A DNA stretch of 64,000 bases, taken from the NCBI GenBank assembly GCA_019843655.1, contig JACDQD010000007.1, forward strand, positions 20,850,365 to 20,914,364, written 5' to 3'. The position numbers were made by a program, and so were the translations under genes. The stretch comes from Lethocerus indicus (lineage: Eukaryota; Arthropoda; Insecta; Hemiptera; Belostomatidae). Positions 36,289 to 49,776 of the stretch are shown here, piece after piece. Every line of letters begins with the position of its first letter. The stretch's first letter is position 1. Below the pieces are notes generated by a model, which was given only the letters and a program-made list of their open reading frames with translations, was not told where the DNA came from and did not search any database.

Positions 36289-37985
36289 CTGGAAAAGGGA
36301 TAATCAATTTCGAGATTGAAAACTGCAGGTGTAGAGCTGCATGTTAGGGATAAAGAAATGTTGAAATAAAATCTGAATGATGAGAATGTTCTCAGTTGAA
36401 TCTATATCTTGTGGATTCAAACTATTTCCTACATACTTTTTTTGTCGATTCGGCCACAGAAGGTCGCCTTTAGAATAATTAGATACTATGGATGATGTGG
36501 AAGAACTATATAGCGTTTAATTTTTTCGAAATAATAAAATGAAATGAGTTCGTACAATTTACACGAACATGCATTTCGTGACTGCACTTAGGAAGGTTAT
36601 TTCCCGGTGGCAAAAAATGGAGGAAAATGCATCGGTAAAAACGGCCAATCGGAGTTTATAGGGCGGCCGTAAAAGAAAAGCGGCTCGAAATTACGGTCCG
36701 AAATTCGCCAAATAAACGGTCCGCTTGCGCCCTTAAGACGCCTAAGACGGTCCCAAATTATACACCCGGGCCTCGGGCCAATGCGGAGGAGAAAGTACTC
36801 GGAGTATCGGTAATTGAAGAGGAGGGCATTTGTAAGTTGTTGGGCTTGATGACAAGGCATTTTTGGTTGATTGGAGGGGGAGTGTTCGGCTGGGGCTACT
36901 TCAATTCGGAGCCCCGTTTCATCCAGCGCCAACTTAGCGCCAAATTGGCTGACTCACGCCCATTTATAACGGAATATTCAATTGACCCCCCCCCCCACGA
37001 CCACCGGCTTCGATTCAAGTCGGACCCCTGAGGGGGCTTAAAACAAACAGGGACTAATACCGGCTACAAGATGAATTCCCAACGTCGAATTCCAAAGAAT
37101 TTTAATTTATCGACTCCATGGAAAACAAAGTAAATGAAACTATCAAATTTCCAATATTTCACATGCGTCCAAGAAATTTGGATAATTTGAGAAGCTTTTT
37201 TTGCTTGAATTTGCGCTTCGTTGTAGGGTTTCTTTCGGCCATACTTGTAAACTTGCAACATCAATATCGAAATGTTATTTTATTATGAGACGTTTGAATC
37301 GCGGAGGAGTGCCTACATACTGTACAGAATGCGAGAATACAGATAGAAAATTGCCATAGTTACGACATTTGCCGAGTCTTTTGTCACGTATTCAGTGTAT
37401 ACGAATACACTTGAAGTTATTTCAAGATGAGAATTGTAGGAGATAAATATTTTAAATAATTGTTGCCAGTACAACGGACGTCGGATGTTTAGCATTGTTT
37501 CTGCAGGACGCGAGCGGAATTCAATCGGTCATCAGGAGATTGAAGGAGAGGTGTCAGGGAACGGTTGAATCGCTCCTGCGGCGACTAAACTCGAATTGTT
37601 TCGAGGAACTCGGACAACTCGGGTCCGGTTTGCTGGGAAAGCGGTCGCGGCTTGTAGCGGCAGGTGGGGCCGGCTTGTTCAATGCCAAAGTCGTCCTTCC
37701 TCCTTCCGAGTCCTTCCTCTTCAGCCGACCGGAGACCGACACCGCGAACCGGCCAATAAACTAACGGTGGACCGTAAAACAAGCCGTACAAGTGGCACTA
37801 ACTCCGCACGATAATTTAACTCCCCCCTCCGCCATGCTCTTCAGGGGAGAATAAATACCCGCGCTAAATGCGCCTTCTCCAGGACGCGACATCTGCTTTG
37901 ACCGATTCATTGCCCGTATAACCATCGCCGCCGCGTACCGGGGGCCGTCCCTCCAGCCGCTTCATAAACGGAATAAAATATTCCC

Positions 37986-38032
37986 GTCGTCGGCCATTGA
38001 ATTTAAATTGAATTCAACGATCGGCCGACGAC
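37986..38032. repeat. Inverted repeat GTCGTCGGCC ... GGCCGACGAC
   Basis: A perfect 10-bp stem (37986-37995 and 38023-38032) encloses 27 bp that contain two copies of ATTGAATT and the palindrome TTGAATTCAA. A GC-rich stem around an AT-rich loop could act as a hairpin or as paired binding sites. Confidence 0.6.
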
Positions 38033-40334
38033 CGGCTGTTCCAATAAATCCACTTGTGCATACCCGAGGCCCGGTAAGTGGTTCGGCAAGCTTCTCTGAA
38101 AACCTGCGTAATATCGAGGTTAAATGTTTTCGAGCTTATAAACTCGATATTCAGGAATAGGATGGTTGATTATTTCATTAAATGGGGAAAAAAGTTCTAC
38201 CGCGATAAAAATAAATCATATAATTGCGTATAGAAAAAATGCAAAAGCAAGACGCATTCTTATAGCATTTAATCATATAATTTCGAATGCTCCAAACAGA
38301 ATCTTGTTTAAGATTTAGGTCGATCAAACTGAGAGGTGTATCTCACGTACGAGTTCAGAATAATTGCTTGCCCCATCTGGGAGGCAGGAAGACTGCCACG
38401 ACTCGGGCGGAATTAAAACTGGCTCGGGTCTAGCTGGGAAACCCTTAGGAACAATGCAATTTACGTCCGGCGTTTTGCATTTAAAATCTTTAGTTAACAT
38501 ATAAACTGCCGGCGATGCGGCCGGGGACTGTGCGAGAGCGCTCTGGAGGGGATGTTTCCATTCAAAACAAATCAGTTTAACCTTTAGGAAAGAGAGAAGG
38601 GAAAAACCTGGCGGGAAAAATTACCGGCCCGCTGTCGGCCTGGCGTTGCGCCATTGTTGTAATATACAAACGCGGTCGGGAGAATAATCAGGGCCGAATG
38701 AAACATAGAAAGGGGAGAATTGGGTGAAATTGGTACTTCTCCCCGCCCACTTTCAGCCCTTTTGTTGTCGCTCTTGTGTTGGGCGGGCGACGATTGCCCG
38801 CGCTGACAGATCAATTAACCGCCGCGAAAGTACCGGCTTTTCACTGCGGCTTTTTGATTAGGAACCGGAGAATTCAAAAGCGGGCACGGAGCCCCGAATT
38901 ATTTCGGTTATTTCAAAACTCCCCCATCCCCCGGTACTGATTCTGTGTGTATAACCTCTAACCCAAATGGGAGAACTGCAACGCAGAAATTAACAGTTTT
39001 CGCTTTCGGAAAAACGGGCGACGGAGAGATTCATTTGATTTTAAATATTAAATAACAAATTATTTCATTCGAGGTCACTCACATAATAATCTTTAGTTGA
39101 AATAGAATTATCGGAGAGTATCTTTAATTTCCTTTAGCTTACAGAAGATTCAAATTCATCGTAATCCACTTTGAAATTGTAAACTATTGTAAAATAGTTC
39201 AAATAAAGCCGTCCTCCTCAAAATGGCGATATAGGTGTTCTGAAAGCAGCAGGTTCAGAGGAAAAATAATAGAACATAGGTAGTGTCTTGCAAAAAAAAG
39301 GCATTGAGACTTGTTCAATGTAATAATAATATTTCATTAAATTATTGACCAAGTATGTAGGTATTATTAGTTACCGATTGCCCAGAATAGTATTGAATTA
39401 AAAACCAGGTCATGAATCTGACATTCTATCTGAATAAATTAACAACATTTTCTCTGAAAGAAAATAATGATTATGGACTTTTTTGGAATACTTTCCGCGT
39501 TTGTATATATTGAAACAATTATAAAATACCGGTATAAGTGTTGGAAAAATTAAACGAATGTGTCTAAACAACAACCCAATAAAATCAACCTTATATATAT
39601 AATTATTGTAAAAAAAATATGACATTAATCTAAATGTGCGCAACATATTTATAAATTACTTTAAAATATTCAGTCGAAAAGTTGACCATATTCCAACTCC
39701 GGTGTTTGCCAGCCAAGGTTACACGACTGTCCAATTTATGTAGATTGTTGTTAAAATAATTAGGGCCTATATATTAAATTACAGACTGTCGGAAACCGTA
39801 AGGTCTTTATAACGTATTACGAAGGAAAAAGGATTACATAATAATTATTGTAACAGTTATAATTTAATGCGTATGGAAATGCGGTATCCCCAAAACGTAG
39901 GTTTTAATTACACCTTCAAGGTTCCCTCGAGATTTCTTAATTTATGTTCGAATAACAATTAGGATTTTAACTACATATTGATTTTTTACCGTCCCTATTT
40001 TCTGTGAACGAGAAAGTGAGCACTCAATAATTCAACGCTGCCGAGACTGTGAAACGATTTGGGATGATGATAATTTCGTATATTAATTGGGACTTAGCGC
40101 CTAATAAATATTTCTATTTTAAGTTGTCTCGCTTCAAATTTAATCTTTCTTCCTCTATTCAACAGAATATTCACGTGGCCGCATGTACATGTATTATAAC
40201 ACAGATGATTACAGCAGGAATTACTGTTATTCTTTATATTCGGAAATTATATATATATGTTCATGCGGCCTAGATAACATTAACAGAAACTAATTAGCGG
40301 GTAGTACTTTACCATGCATATCATGACTGAGCGT

Positions 40335-40946
40335 ACATATACCTGTTTTGTGGTCTGCGAGGGGTTGGAATACTGTAGGTTCGTGAAGTTTCTGTCTCCT
40401 CTCGCTGGTTTGGTCTTTTGCTAGACCGGCTTCGGCTGCTCGCCATCTTCAGTAGCGGTGTTAGTCACTGTTAGCACTTTGGATGTTTTTTGGGCATCCT
40501 CACTGCACTGTCACTTGCAGGAAAAGGAAAAGAATTAGATATTATAGAAAACCTGGAAATCTTCAAACATAAGAAAAGCATGAGCAATGAGAAAATTAAT
40601 TGCCAGAGTGACGCGATTTTTACCCCTATAATCCTCTTAAAGGATCACACCCGCCCAACCATCACACCATCCCCTTCCGACAACCTGACTCACATTTAGA
40701 AAACGGATTAACAAAATCCGAAGACAAACATAACCCCCAATAACAATAACAGAACACATATATAAACGACTGACATACGGACAAACATTACAGTACATGT
40801 GAAAGTGACAGTGCAGTGAGGATGCCCAAAGAACATCCAAAGTGCTAACAGTGACTAATACCGCTACTGAAGATGGCGAGCAGCCGGAACCGGTCTAGCA
40901 AAAGACCAAACCAGCGAGAGGAGACAGAAACTTCACGAACCTACAG
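40335..40946 (-). mobile_element. Foldback insertion, copy D
   Basis: On the plus strand: family 3' tail ATATACCTGTTTTGTGG (40337-40353), one full arm to about 40515, a spacer of roughly 107 bp (about 40516-40622) not seen in copy A, then the long internal stretch (about 40630-40797) and the facing arm to CCTACAG at 40946. The long internal stretch lies on the 5' side in element orientation, as in copy A, so the family has a fixed polarity. I find no clean target duplication: GGATGCTTATATT follows on the right and only a weak relative, CATGCATAT, lies on the left. The arm encodes the same short basic peptide start. Confidence 0.78.
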
Positions 40947-41512
40947 GATGCTTATATTATTGCAGTGTCGGAAGGTTTTGAGAAGCGGCGGCCTTCTTTT
41001 TCAGAAGACGCTCCGTTTCTATCGGGCTCGAAGTGTCCATTCAGGGCACGTTCCACGGCTCCGTAAGTGGCCGCTATCTCGGCGGCCTTATAGGACCCCC
41101 TCCCCCCGGGGCAACGATAATGATATCCTTGTTGGGGGGACTGTTCCTGCAGGATGCGGCAGGGGGGGGGGCCCTTATACGGGCGAATTGTCGCCATTGT
41201 CTCTCCGCCGTCCACAGTCGGGTTCCTCTCCCCCCACGGCCGCAAACCCAGGCATCGTCTAGCCCAGAGCCGTTAACCAATTAGGGCCTCGCCACCGATG
41301 ACAATTTAATCTCGGGCCGGCTACCGTACGAGAAATCAGCGAACTCTTTGAGTTTAAATATTGCAGATGCAGGTGTCGTCCGTATTACTACCGATCTTGG
41401 GGAGGAATACAGCGCTGGAGAAAATTTTCTCAAGCTGCCACGAATCGCAATAAAAATATTATAGCGCCTATTGTGACCAAACAAAGATTTTGTTAAAAGT
41501 ATACGATGTTAC
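40947..41512. other. GC-rich patch between two foldback relics
   Basis: 41.0-41.3 kb is GC-rich with a G10 run at 41162-41171. Overlapping chance frames exist on both strands; the 129-codon plus-strand frame starting at 40873 begins inside the foldback arm and runs into this patch. No gene recognised. Confidence 0.55.
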
Positions 41513-41600
41513 CGTAGATTTCGTGTGTTTCGCCCTCCTCTCGCCGGTTCTGTCTTTTGCTAGACCGGTTTCTAGCAAACAGGCTGGACTTTTGGATGTT
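41513..41600 (-). mobile_element. Foldback-family remnant, copy F
   Basis: GTAGATTCGTGTGTTTCGCC through CTTTTGCTAGACCGGTTTC is the complemented arm start with about 15% changes by eye, followed immediately by TAGCAAA, the start of a facing arm, and then GGATGTT. It is the smallest and most internally deleted copy. Confidence 0.55.
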
Positions 41601-43441
41601 AGTTACCCGAATGATTTATGGGCCACGAACAGTTAATATTATTCTATTATATTAAAGCAATTAAATACAACCGAAAACCACCTATTGAGAAATATGCCCG
41701 TAGCCTTCTTATCCTTTACAGTTCCAAGCGATCCCGCCGATTCCCAAGGGGGATATGCCTAATGTCGGGCCTAAGTGCCCATTTGTCATTGGGCGGCTTT
41801 CCCATGTTTAAATTAACCTCCGTATTGAATAATAAAACCCCGGCGGTCGTCCATTAGATCCGAGTCCATTTCTCTGGAGCCGACTCGCGGACATGTTTAT
41901 TGAAATTTCTTGCTGAGGGGCGGGCCCCTGCCTATCCGGGACGCCGCCGTGCATTTGCATTCCAGTCGAAGAGCACGAGAGATAAATAAATCGATACCGT
42001 AGACGTTATTCATTAGGACCGGATGATAAACAATGCGGCATGATATACTCGTTAAATGGGCAGGTCGGTAACATTTCTCCGGCCGACCCTTGGGCGACAA
42101 TAGCGACGTTTTCGTATCCGCTTTCCTCTCTTCAGAAAGATGGTTCGGAAAAATAGTTTCAAGTCCGAACGAATTAGCAACCTCTCAACTATTATATATC
42201 CTAAATTGATTCCACCGATATTAGAACAGTCCTCGTTTCGTAACAGTATTATTACCTTAGTTTATACTTTGAGGCGGAGAGGTCAAACATGGTTTCTGGT
42301 TTCTTTGATTCTACGCGAGGCCTTCTCACAATTACCAGTAGCAATTTGTTGAAGATGTCTCGGATATGTCACCTGCCGATAAAGCATTCAGTCAGCACAG
42401 TCGTTAACTGACTTATTTATATTTTCGTGAGAGCAGTTGGAATTCTGTCCCGACATGCCTATTGGGTTTTAAGTGAGACCGGTTTCTGCTACTGGCCTAC
42501 GCGGTAGAATTCCATCGGTAACATAGTGAAGTACTTACGCTTGTCGGCTGTCGCGAATAAACCGGTCGACGTAGTCGAGCAATGTTACTTATCGATTTTA
42601 TTTATGATAATTATGTATATCTTTCAATATTTTTCTCTGAATATTATACGTGGAGTTCCCGTTCGGTTAGTACGGAAGGGCTTACTAAACCCGTTCCGAA
42701 TGACAGTTTATTATTTTATGGGAATAACGAATTCAAAAAACTCACGACTGTCTCCCCAACTGTTACCGTTAACAAACATACAAAAATGTGTGTTCAGGTG
42801 GACACCTGTGTGAATAGAGTTGAGCCGAATAAGGTGTATAAAAGGGTAAACATAATTATAATAACGTTATATAATTATTCTGGGTTGTAATTAATTTTCT
42901 TCAACGAAACTTCGATAGTGTTACCTTTTAATATACTTATACACAACTTTTTATGAATTTCAAAGATTAGAAATGATGTTCACATTTTTCATCATTAATT
43001 ATTACTGTTCATCGTTAGACACTTCCGCTAACAGTGACATTAACTCCTAGAATCGTTAGGCATAGAACAACGGCCGTCGAAGAGTAATTGGCCGACCCCA
43101 TTTATTCGGACACTCAACTGCGGGCTTTTCTCCTCAAATTAGCTTATCAATCAACGAGGGGGCCCAATTAAGCACGATTTGACACCTGCGCGAGAAAACA
43201 TCATAAATTCCCCGCCCCACCGCCACCGGGGACGACTGGAGGTCGCGAACGATTTCGCAACACGCAGCCTTTCGAAGGATAAGCATCTTATTCGTTCATT
43301 AAAAATACGGAGCCAATCTAAACGGTTCTACGGGTCGAATAACGGGCGGACTTGAGTTATTAGCGGCTTCCTCTCCTTTAAAATTATTCGCCGGTTCGAC
43401 CCGGACGACTAATTGAATTTCATGGCGGTAAAAATAACAGG

Positions 43442-43466
43442 CTCTCTCTCTCTGTCGCTCTCTCTC
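43442..43466. repeat. (CT)n microsatellite, interrupted
   Basis: CT run with GT and CG interruptions. Confidence 0.85.
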
Positions 43467-46400
43467 CCAGTAGGGTTAATATGCGGCCAATTTATTAATG
43501 ACGGTCGAACGTATCAAATTCAGAAATGCTTTTAGACATGTGGAAACCGTCCCGGCTCGGTGTATGTATATGTAAATTGAAATCATAAAGAAACAAATTG
43601 AGCCAATATACGGTCCCTCCCGTCCGCGGGAATAACAGTTATACGCGAGTTATGGTTATGCATTGGCAGTGAATCAAAAGCGCCCCTCCACCCGCCCCCC
43701 TACACAACTGCCACCCGTTGCTGCCCGCCTCTCGCTAATTGTAATTGAATATATCGGAGTGGCCGGACTCGGAAACGTATTAAGATTACCATACAGGTCG
43801 AGTTGGTTAGCTGAGCGGCGGGGCTATAATTTTCATGGAGCCCCTAAATGAATATGCGAGACCGGGCGTAAAGCTCATTCGAACTAATTTATGGCCGTGA
43901 AAATTGTTCGGAATTATTCGTGCGCTCTGTGCGTCCGAGCACACCAAACGATTAACATAAACTGTTATAATATCACAACTCTAGGCAGCGATAGTGCAGG
44001 TGGACGATCGACCCACTTGCTCGAGTTCAAATTGTGGAGTTAGCGATAGTGATTAAGGAAAATAGGGAAGCAAATCGCCGGTTAAATAGAAAGGTGTTCG
44101 GTAGTGAAGGAAAGGAACATTTCACTCCGCCCCTTTGTGTATTTTATGTTGATATTATGACGGGCGTCCTTTCTGTAACAGCAGGGCCGCTTCGGCTAAT
44201 TGGATCCCGGAGGGTCGGAGGGACAAGGCGAGATTAGATAAGATGACTTCTAATAGCGGCGTCATATTAGTAGTGGCGGGTAAACCCGGCTCTGAGTTAA
44301 CGGCCGGTCGGAGCGTATAAATCTTGGGCATTATCCTCCCGTTTAACAAGATAGCCGCCGGTGGGACGGCTATCGTTAACCGGGTCGGGAAGAAATGTGA
44401 TCCCCCGGACGTTCGAGTCCCCGCTGCGTTGACACGCGATCCTCTCCAAATCGGGAGTCTCGGGCGGCGGCCCCCCTGACCATAGATGTGTGTTATGGCC
44501 GGCACCCCACCGCCCAATAAGGCGACAATCGACGCCGCCGCCCATCCGACCGCCGACCGGCGAAGGCTTAATTACCGCCGGCCGGGGGCAAACGTGTTAA
44601 GCGGCGGGAGATGGAATATAACTTCCGTTCGTCCCGGTTCGAATGAAATAATTGTGTCGCCAGAAACCGAACCCTAATGATTACACCCCATCATTATTCG
44701 AAATTAACCCTGCATCGCTAAACTCACAAATTCATAATTTCATTTTATTGGTTACTCTACCCATCCGGGTACAAGGATTTGTTATTTACATAAAATACGT
44801 TATAATATGTTTTATCGAATTTTTTATTTTATTATAAGTCGTTGGGATTAAGAGACCCGTTTCGATCGGAGAATTTGAAACTGCGGACGCTCTCACGGTA
44901 TTATAGATCGGATAGTGGATCGAAGGAATAAAATTTATCTCTAGTTAAAAGGTATGTCGGACAGTGGAGGGGGGGATGGGGAGAACAATCGTCCCGGCCG
45001 GGTCCTCGTTAGACACGTTTTAAGGTTGCATAAATCTTGGCGCTAGGACCGGAGGCACGGCCAATTAAATTTTAAACTCCCCTTCGGTCCTTCTCCCCGG
45101 TTTCCCCGCAGCATAACACAGACTTTTACGACACAGAAAGGAGAAAAAAAACTCCCCCGGCGGACACCTCCGTTTCGCCGGCCGGGCATAAAATACGAGC
45201 CCGGCCCCTAATGAGGACGTCATATCGGCCGTCACGGATCTGTGGGGCCCCGACGCTAAGAGGATGCGGCGGGGAGGGGTTATCCTCCCATCTGAGCCGA
45301 CGCCGCACCGTATAACTCCCCGACTCCTTTATCCCGACCGAGATCCGGTACAGGATAATTAACGCCGTTTTTAGGCACGGCGGATGGGGAATTTTTATTC
45401 GATGAATTTCGAGCGCGACATTTTCTACGACCCGAACTCAAATTACCCGGTCGAATGTTGGGGGGGGGGTTGTGGATTGTGGACCTCTAGTGCGGAGGGG
45501 GGGGAGGAAGCTGGAGGCTAACACAGTTTACGACCAATTTGGAGAGCCGTCCTCTCGGGACGGGCTACAAATCGGCCCGTCGTCGACCCCCGTACATAAA
45601 ACGGCGCTCTAAACCCGGCTTACAACCCCGACCGGGAGGCATCCAGAGCCGTCTCCGTGGGTAGCCCCCAGGGCCATTCCTTCCCAAATTGACACTTGTG
45701 GAACCGAGTGGGGAGTTCTCTCTTCCCTCGGTTTTATTTTATCCTCCGTTACTTCTTCTTCTGTCCGATAAATAAAACTCTCCCGACCGGAAACTCACAC
45801 GATGGCGTAATAAAAACCGTGTAATGGGCGGAACGACGTTTATTTAAACCATGACACCGGACAGCGTAGTGGGCGAGCTGATATTCATCTTGTTATCAGC
45901 TGTAAAGTTCAGCCGCAGCACTTACCATTCCCCTTCATCATTTATATCGTACATATTTATAGAACGACAAGACTGCTGTGGACCCTGTTCAATTATCCGG
46001 ATACAATTAGCGTCAAAGTCATTAATTAGGAGATTCGTAGCGCTCCTCGTGGCTGCAGTTAGCATTTTTGAACGGAAATCGTTCGTTAATAAGGCATTCG
46101 TTTACTACACTTGCAACTGGATGCTATTCATGGAGTTTAAATTTTGTTTTCCCTGCATTCATTTTCGAAAGCTGCTTGTTTCAAACAATAAATGAAGAAA
46201 AATTCAGTTTTCACGTCTCACATTTTCCTCAACTTGACCTAGTATTAGAGGAAGACAAAACGTACGACGATATCCTTTATCCTGCTTCCAATCGAAGTCC
46301 TGAAATTGCCTAGTCGGAGAACAAAAGTGTGAGCGATATATATTATCCCTGAATGCGTAGGGGCAACTAAAACGGAGCGACCGCGTTTAATTCAGCGATG

Positions 46401-47656
46401 ATCGAAACTGCCCTCGATGGGGGCGATAAACGTGTTCACGGTAGGTTGTCAGGTGAATACGATAATCGGTACCGGCGTTTATTTCCTATTGATATATGAC
46501 CAATCCATTATAGAGAGACATTGCGTTCAGGAGCTGTATTATACCGGCAAGAACAGAAGGGGAGATGAGGGTGGGGTGGCGGTGATGGGGATGTAGATGT
46601 CTGGCGAAGGCCGGGGACACACAGGTAGTGAGGCGGTGGGCTAAAGCGTAATTAATACGTACACCGAGCGCACGAACATCTGGCCAGGATGCTATATGTC
46701 AGCGGACAAAAGCGGGGAACCGAAGGGAGACACGAAGTCGGATAAATATGGGGGAGAGGGAGCCAATGCGAGCGCGATAAGTATGTAAATGGAGAGAGGC
46801 AGGCCTGCTACCCGCAGCCAGTAACTCATAGGCGACCCGCCGCGGCCACCGCCCATTGTGTGGTAATACACCACCCGGAGCGTCCCCAACAACAGATAAA
46901 TTTAAGGTGTGCACCTTGGACAGAAAAAGAGGCTCCTAATGAGCCGCCCGACAACCCACCCAACCGATACTTGAAGGTGCCCGCGCACAGTCCGATCAAG
47001 TTGTAACAGAAGTTGTAAAATATCCTCTCGGTTATTACATTTAAAATGGGCAATATCGTTGTGGACAGGTTTCGTTCCTGGACCTTCCGCAATCATAGAT
47101 CGAAACCTGTTCATTCGATATTGATTATATTCAGGTCACAAAATAAGATCTCTCATATTTGTACGATGGATCCGTGTTGGTAGGGTCAAAACTGTTGCGA
47201 TTTTCTCACTCCACTCGCCTATTCCACCTTTTCGAGTTTGCGGTATTTCGCCATAGAGACGAATTCACGAATGCAGCTCGAAGAAACACTCAGTCTAGGA
47301 CCAAATAAATGGGCAGGGCTCAGAATCGATTACTCGGTACTCGGAAAAGAGCCTTTAAGGCATTAATGTTAAATGTAATATTTAATTTAAACGAGCCACC
47401 TTCTAATGGATCTGCTGCTCCCCCTGTTTTGTTGTGCAGTATAACACGGAAAACCGCCACACAGTACAGGATTACCGATCTGTAAACAAGTAAGATACTG
47501 TACAACGAGCTTAGTAGTGTCGAACCTTATGTTCCCGGTCCTATCAGAATTGTATAAGCGGCTTTATTTGGCGGATCGGAGGGAATATTATTAGAGAGTA
47601 AAATATGTAGAGGGTGGGCTCGGGTACTTCTATATATGCGTGGGGAAAGGGAGATG

Positions 47657-47680
47657 AGGAGAGAGAGAGAGAGAGAGAGA
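47657..47680. repeat. (GA)n microsatellite, 24 bp
   Basis: GA run in a purine-rich context. Confidence 0.92.
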
Positions 47681-49723
47681 TAGAGGGAGCCGGGCTAGTA
47701 AATCCAGAAGCGGTCGCCAGAGAAAGGGACAGAGATAGTCATCGCCCCCGCCTCAACAAAGAACACAAACGACACGACCGAACCCATAACTTGTCCCCGC
47801 GTCCCCGATTTTATTAAGAACATTCCCCGGGCACTCGCGCGCTCACACACACTTCTATTTCATGGCCAGTCGTATAACTCCCGTCGGGTATATAACGGCC
47901 GGGGGTTATACCGCCGGTGCCAACACTCCGGGGGTATTGAGATATCGAGGTATAAAATCCGGCGCCCCTTTCTCTCCCTTCCTCGCTATTTATAGCGGTG
48001 GGCCGGGGGGTCCTCTCCCGAGGGTGGACGCAACAAAAGTTCCGCTTTTAGAGACCGGCCGGCTCGCGCTCTAAGTGATTTACTTCAAATGATGCGTCGG
48101 GTTTTGAGGGGGTTCGGGGTTGGGCGGGAAACAGCGGCATAAATTCGGGGGCCGATCGCACCCCTATCGCGGAAGCTTACGCCGCTCCCCCTTTCGACTC
48201 ACGTTATTTCCATACTCCGTACGGACGCCCGATAACAACGGTCACCCTTAAATTACGTTCCCTAGTTCTCAAATATCCATTTTATGTCGCTCGCCCAATC
48301 GGGAAATACTGTTCGCCTAAACCTGACGACTAAAACTGTCGCTATAATTCATTTAGTTTAAACTTTGGATCTGTATACTGTGGAGAAGTGGAGGGTAGCG
48401 GATCGAATTATGGCGCCGAACAGGCCTCGAGTGCCAATTATACGAGCATTATAGAATTTTGTACAGCCACTGGAGTATGACAACTTCCTTGATGGGGGCT
48501 GGACACACGGAGCGAATCGCGGTTGTCCGATTCATTCATCGTGGGGCGGACGCGCCGACAATGGGGGAACGGCGGCGGGACATCTCATGGAGTCATTGTT
48601 TGGCCGCGGCCGGCCGGCCGGTAGGGGCTTCACGCCGCGTTAGTACAGTCGGTGCCCGGGCTAAGTGTTTCTTCTCCCATTCTTCCAGGTTAGAAACGGA
48701 CGTCAGCAACCGCCGTCGCTGTAAAATAGCTTTATCCGGTTCAATAGAGAAAGGAGCACCCGCGGGGGTGAGCCCGACAATACACAAGGGGGGGGGGAGC
48801 AGTTTTTACTGACGTGGGAGTCAATGAGAGAAGAAGGCGGGGCGAAAAAAACCCGGAGCGCTTTTCTTGGACCGAATCGCGTTGAGATGAGTGGGGCGCC
48901 CCCTGCGGTTGAAATTCTATTAAATCTGTATAATAAGAACCACTTAGAGGCCAATCTGGGCGAAGAAAAGGCGGCGGTTCCTGACAGCCTGTTCGATAAT
49001 CGAAATGGGAAAATTAAAAAGAAAGCGAGCGGAGCAATAGTCGGGCCTCGGTCCGTTTATCCACATCTTAGAAATTATTTAAATTTTATGTTTAGGTCAG
49101 ACTCCATGAAATATCAGTCCATTTCAGAAAGTTAATTTTGTTGATGATGCAATAAATCTAATCATTTTTGATATACCCTACAGTAGGGGTCCCAATTTTT
49201 GTTGTTACTACCATCCATATTCCGAGTAGACCAGGTAACCGTATATATTCGCCTGGGAGATCCGACATCGAATGAAGCCGTGAACTTTATTGCTGAAAAG
49301 GTACTTGGCGAATTCACGAGCCCATTAAAGCTGGCGGGGGGACGGGGCGTTGAAGTGGCCTCTGAAATGGCCTTTAAAATGGTGCTAACTCGTTTAATTC
49401 GCTCGGTCGCTCCTTAACGGTTCAATTTAACCGCGGTTTTATTGCCTCGCCGAGGGTGGGTGGGAAGAGTCCCCGTGTACGACTTCCGAAAAACCGTGGG
49501 AAGATAAGGTGACCCGAGTGCCATTGTCTCCCGGCATGTGTTCCTCAGCTCTTCAGATCCCAAGTGGCCCCCAGCCCCGACTCTATGCAAACCTCCTCGT
49601 TCGGCATTAACCATTTTCTTTAGCAAGGACTTATCGTTTATGAATGCCAATTGTCCATTTGGAACTTTAAATTCTAGTGGGTGGAAAACTTCACCTTCAG
49701 TTTATCTGAATTCTTCAATAACC

Positions 49724-49776
49724 ATTGTGAATTCACAATACACTACTCTAGGGTCCTTAGAGTCACTGGACCCTAG
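49724..49776. repeat. Palindrome ATTGTGAATTCACAAT followed by a 9-bp hairpin
   Basis: 49724-49739 is a perfect 16-bp palindrome. Eight bases further, CTAGGGTCC (49748-49756) and GGACCCTAG (49768-49776) form a perfect 9-bp stem with an 11-base loop. I recognise no element here. Confidence 0.7.

Larger units (their letters stand above)
34381..40334. other. Non-coding stretch without recognised genes
   Basis: No supported gene. GC-balanced patches near 34.9-35.3, 35.5-36.3, 36.6-37.05, 37.5-38.1 and 38.5-38.95 kb; 39.0-40.3 kb is AT-rich. A 10-bp inverted repeat is listed separately. Confidence 0.55.

Noticed and set aside
40310..40336. Target duplication for foldback copy D (CATGCATAT versus GATGCTTAT)
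   Set aside because: Only seven of nine bases match and the left word is not adjacent to the element end, so I do not call it.
45851..46313. Two overlapping frames of 114 and 81 codons
   Set aside because: Cys- and Phe-rich sequences in shifted frames without similarity to a known family. They could be exon-sized, but nothing supports it.
49181..49205. CAGTAGGGGTCCCAATTTTT, resembling a hAT-type terminal repeat
   Set aside because: I found no matching inverted partner downstream or upstream and no flanking 8-bp duplication.
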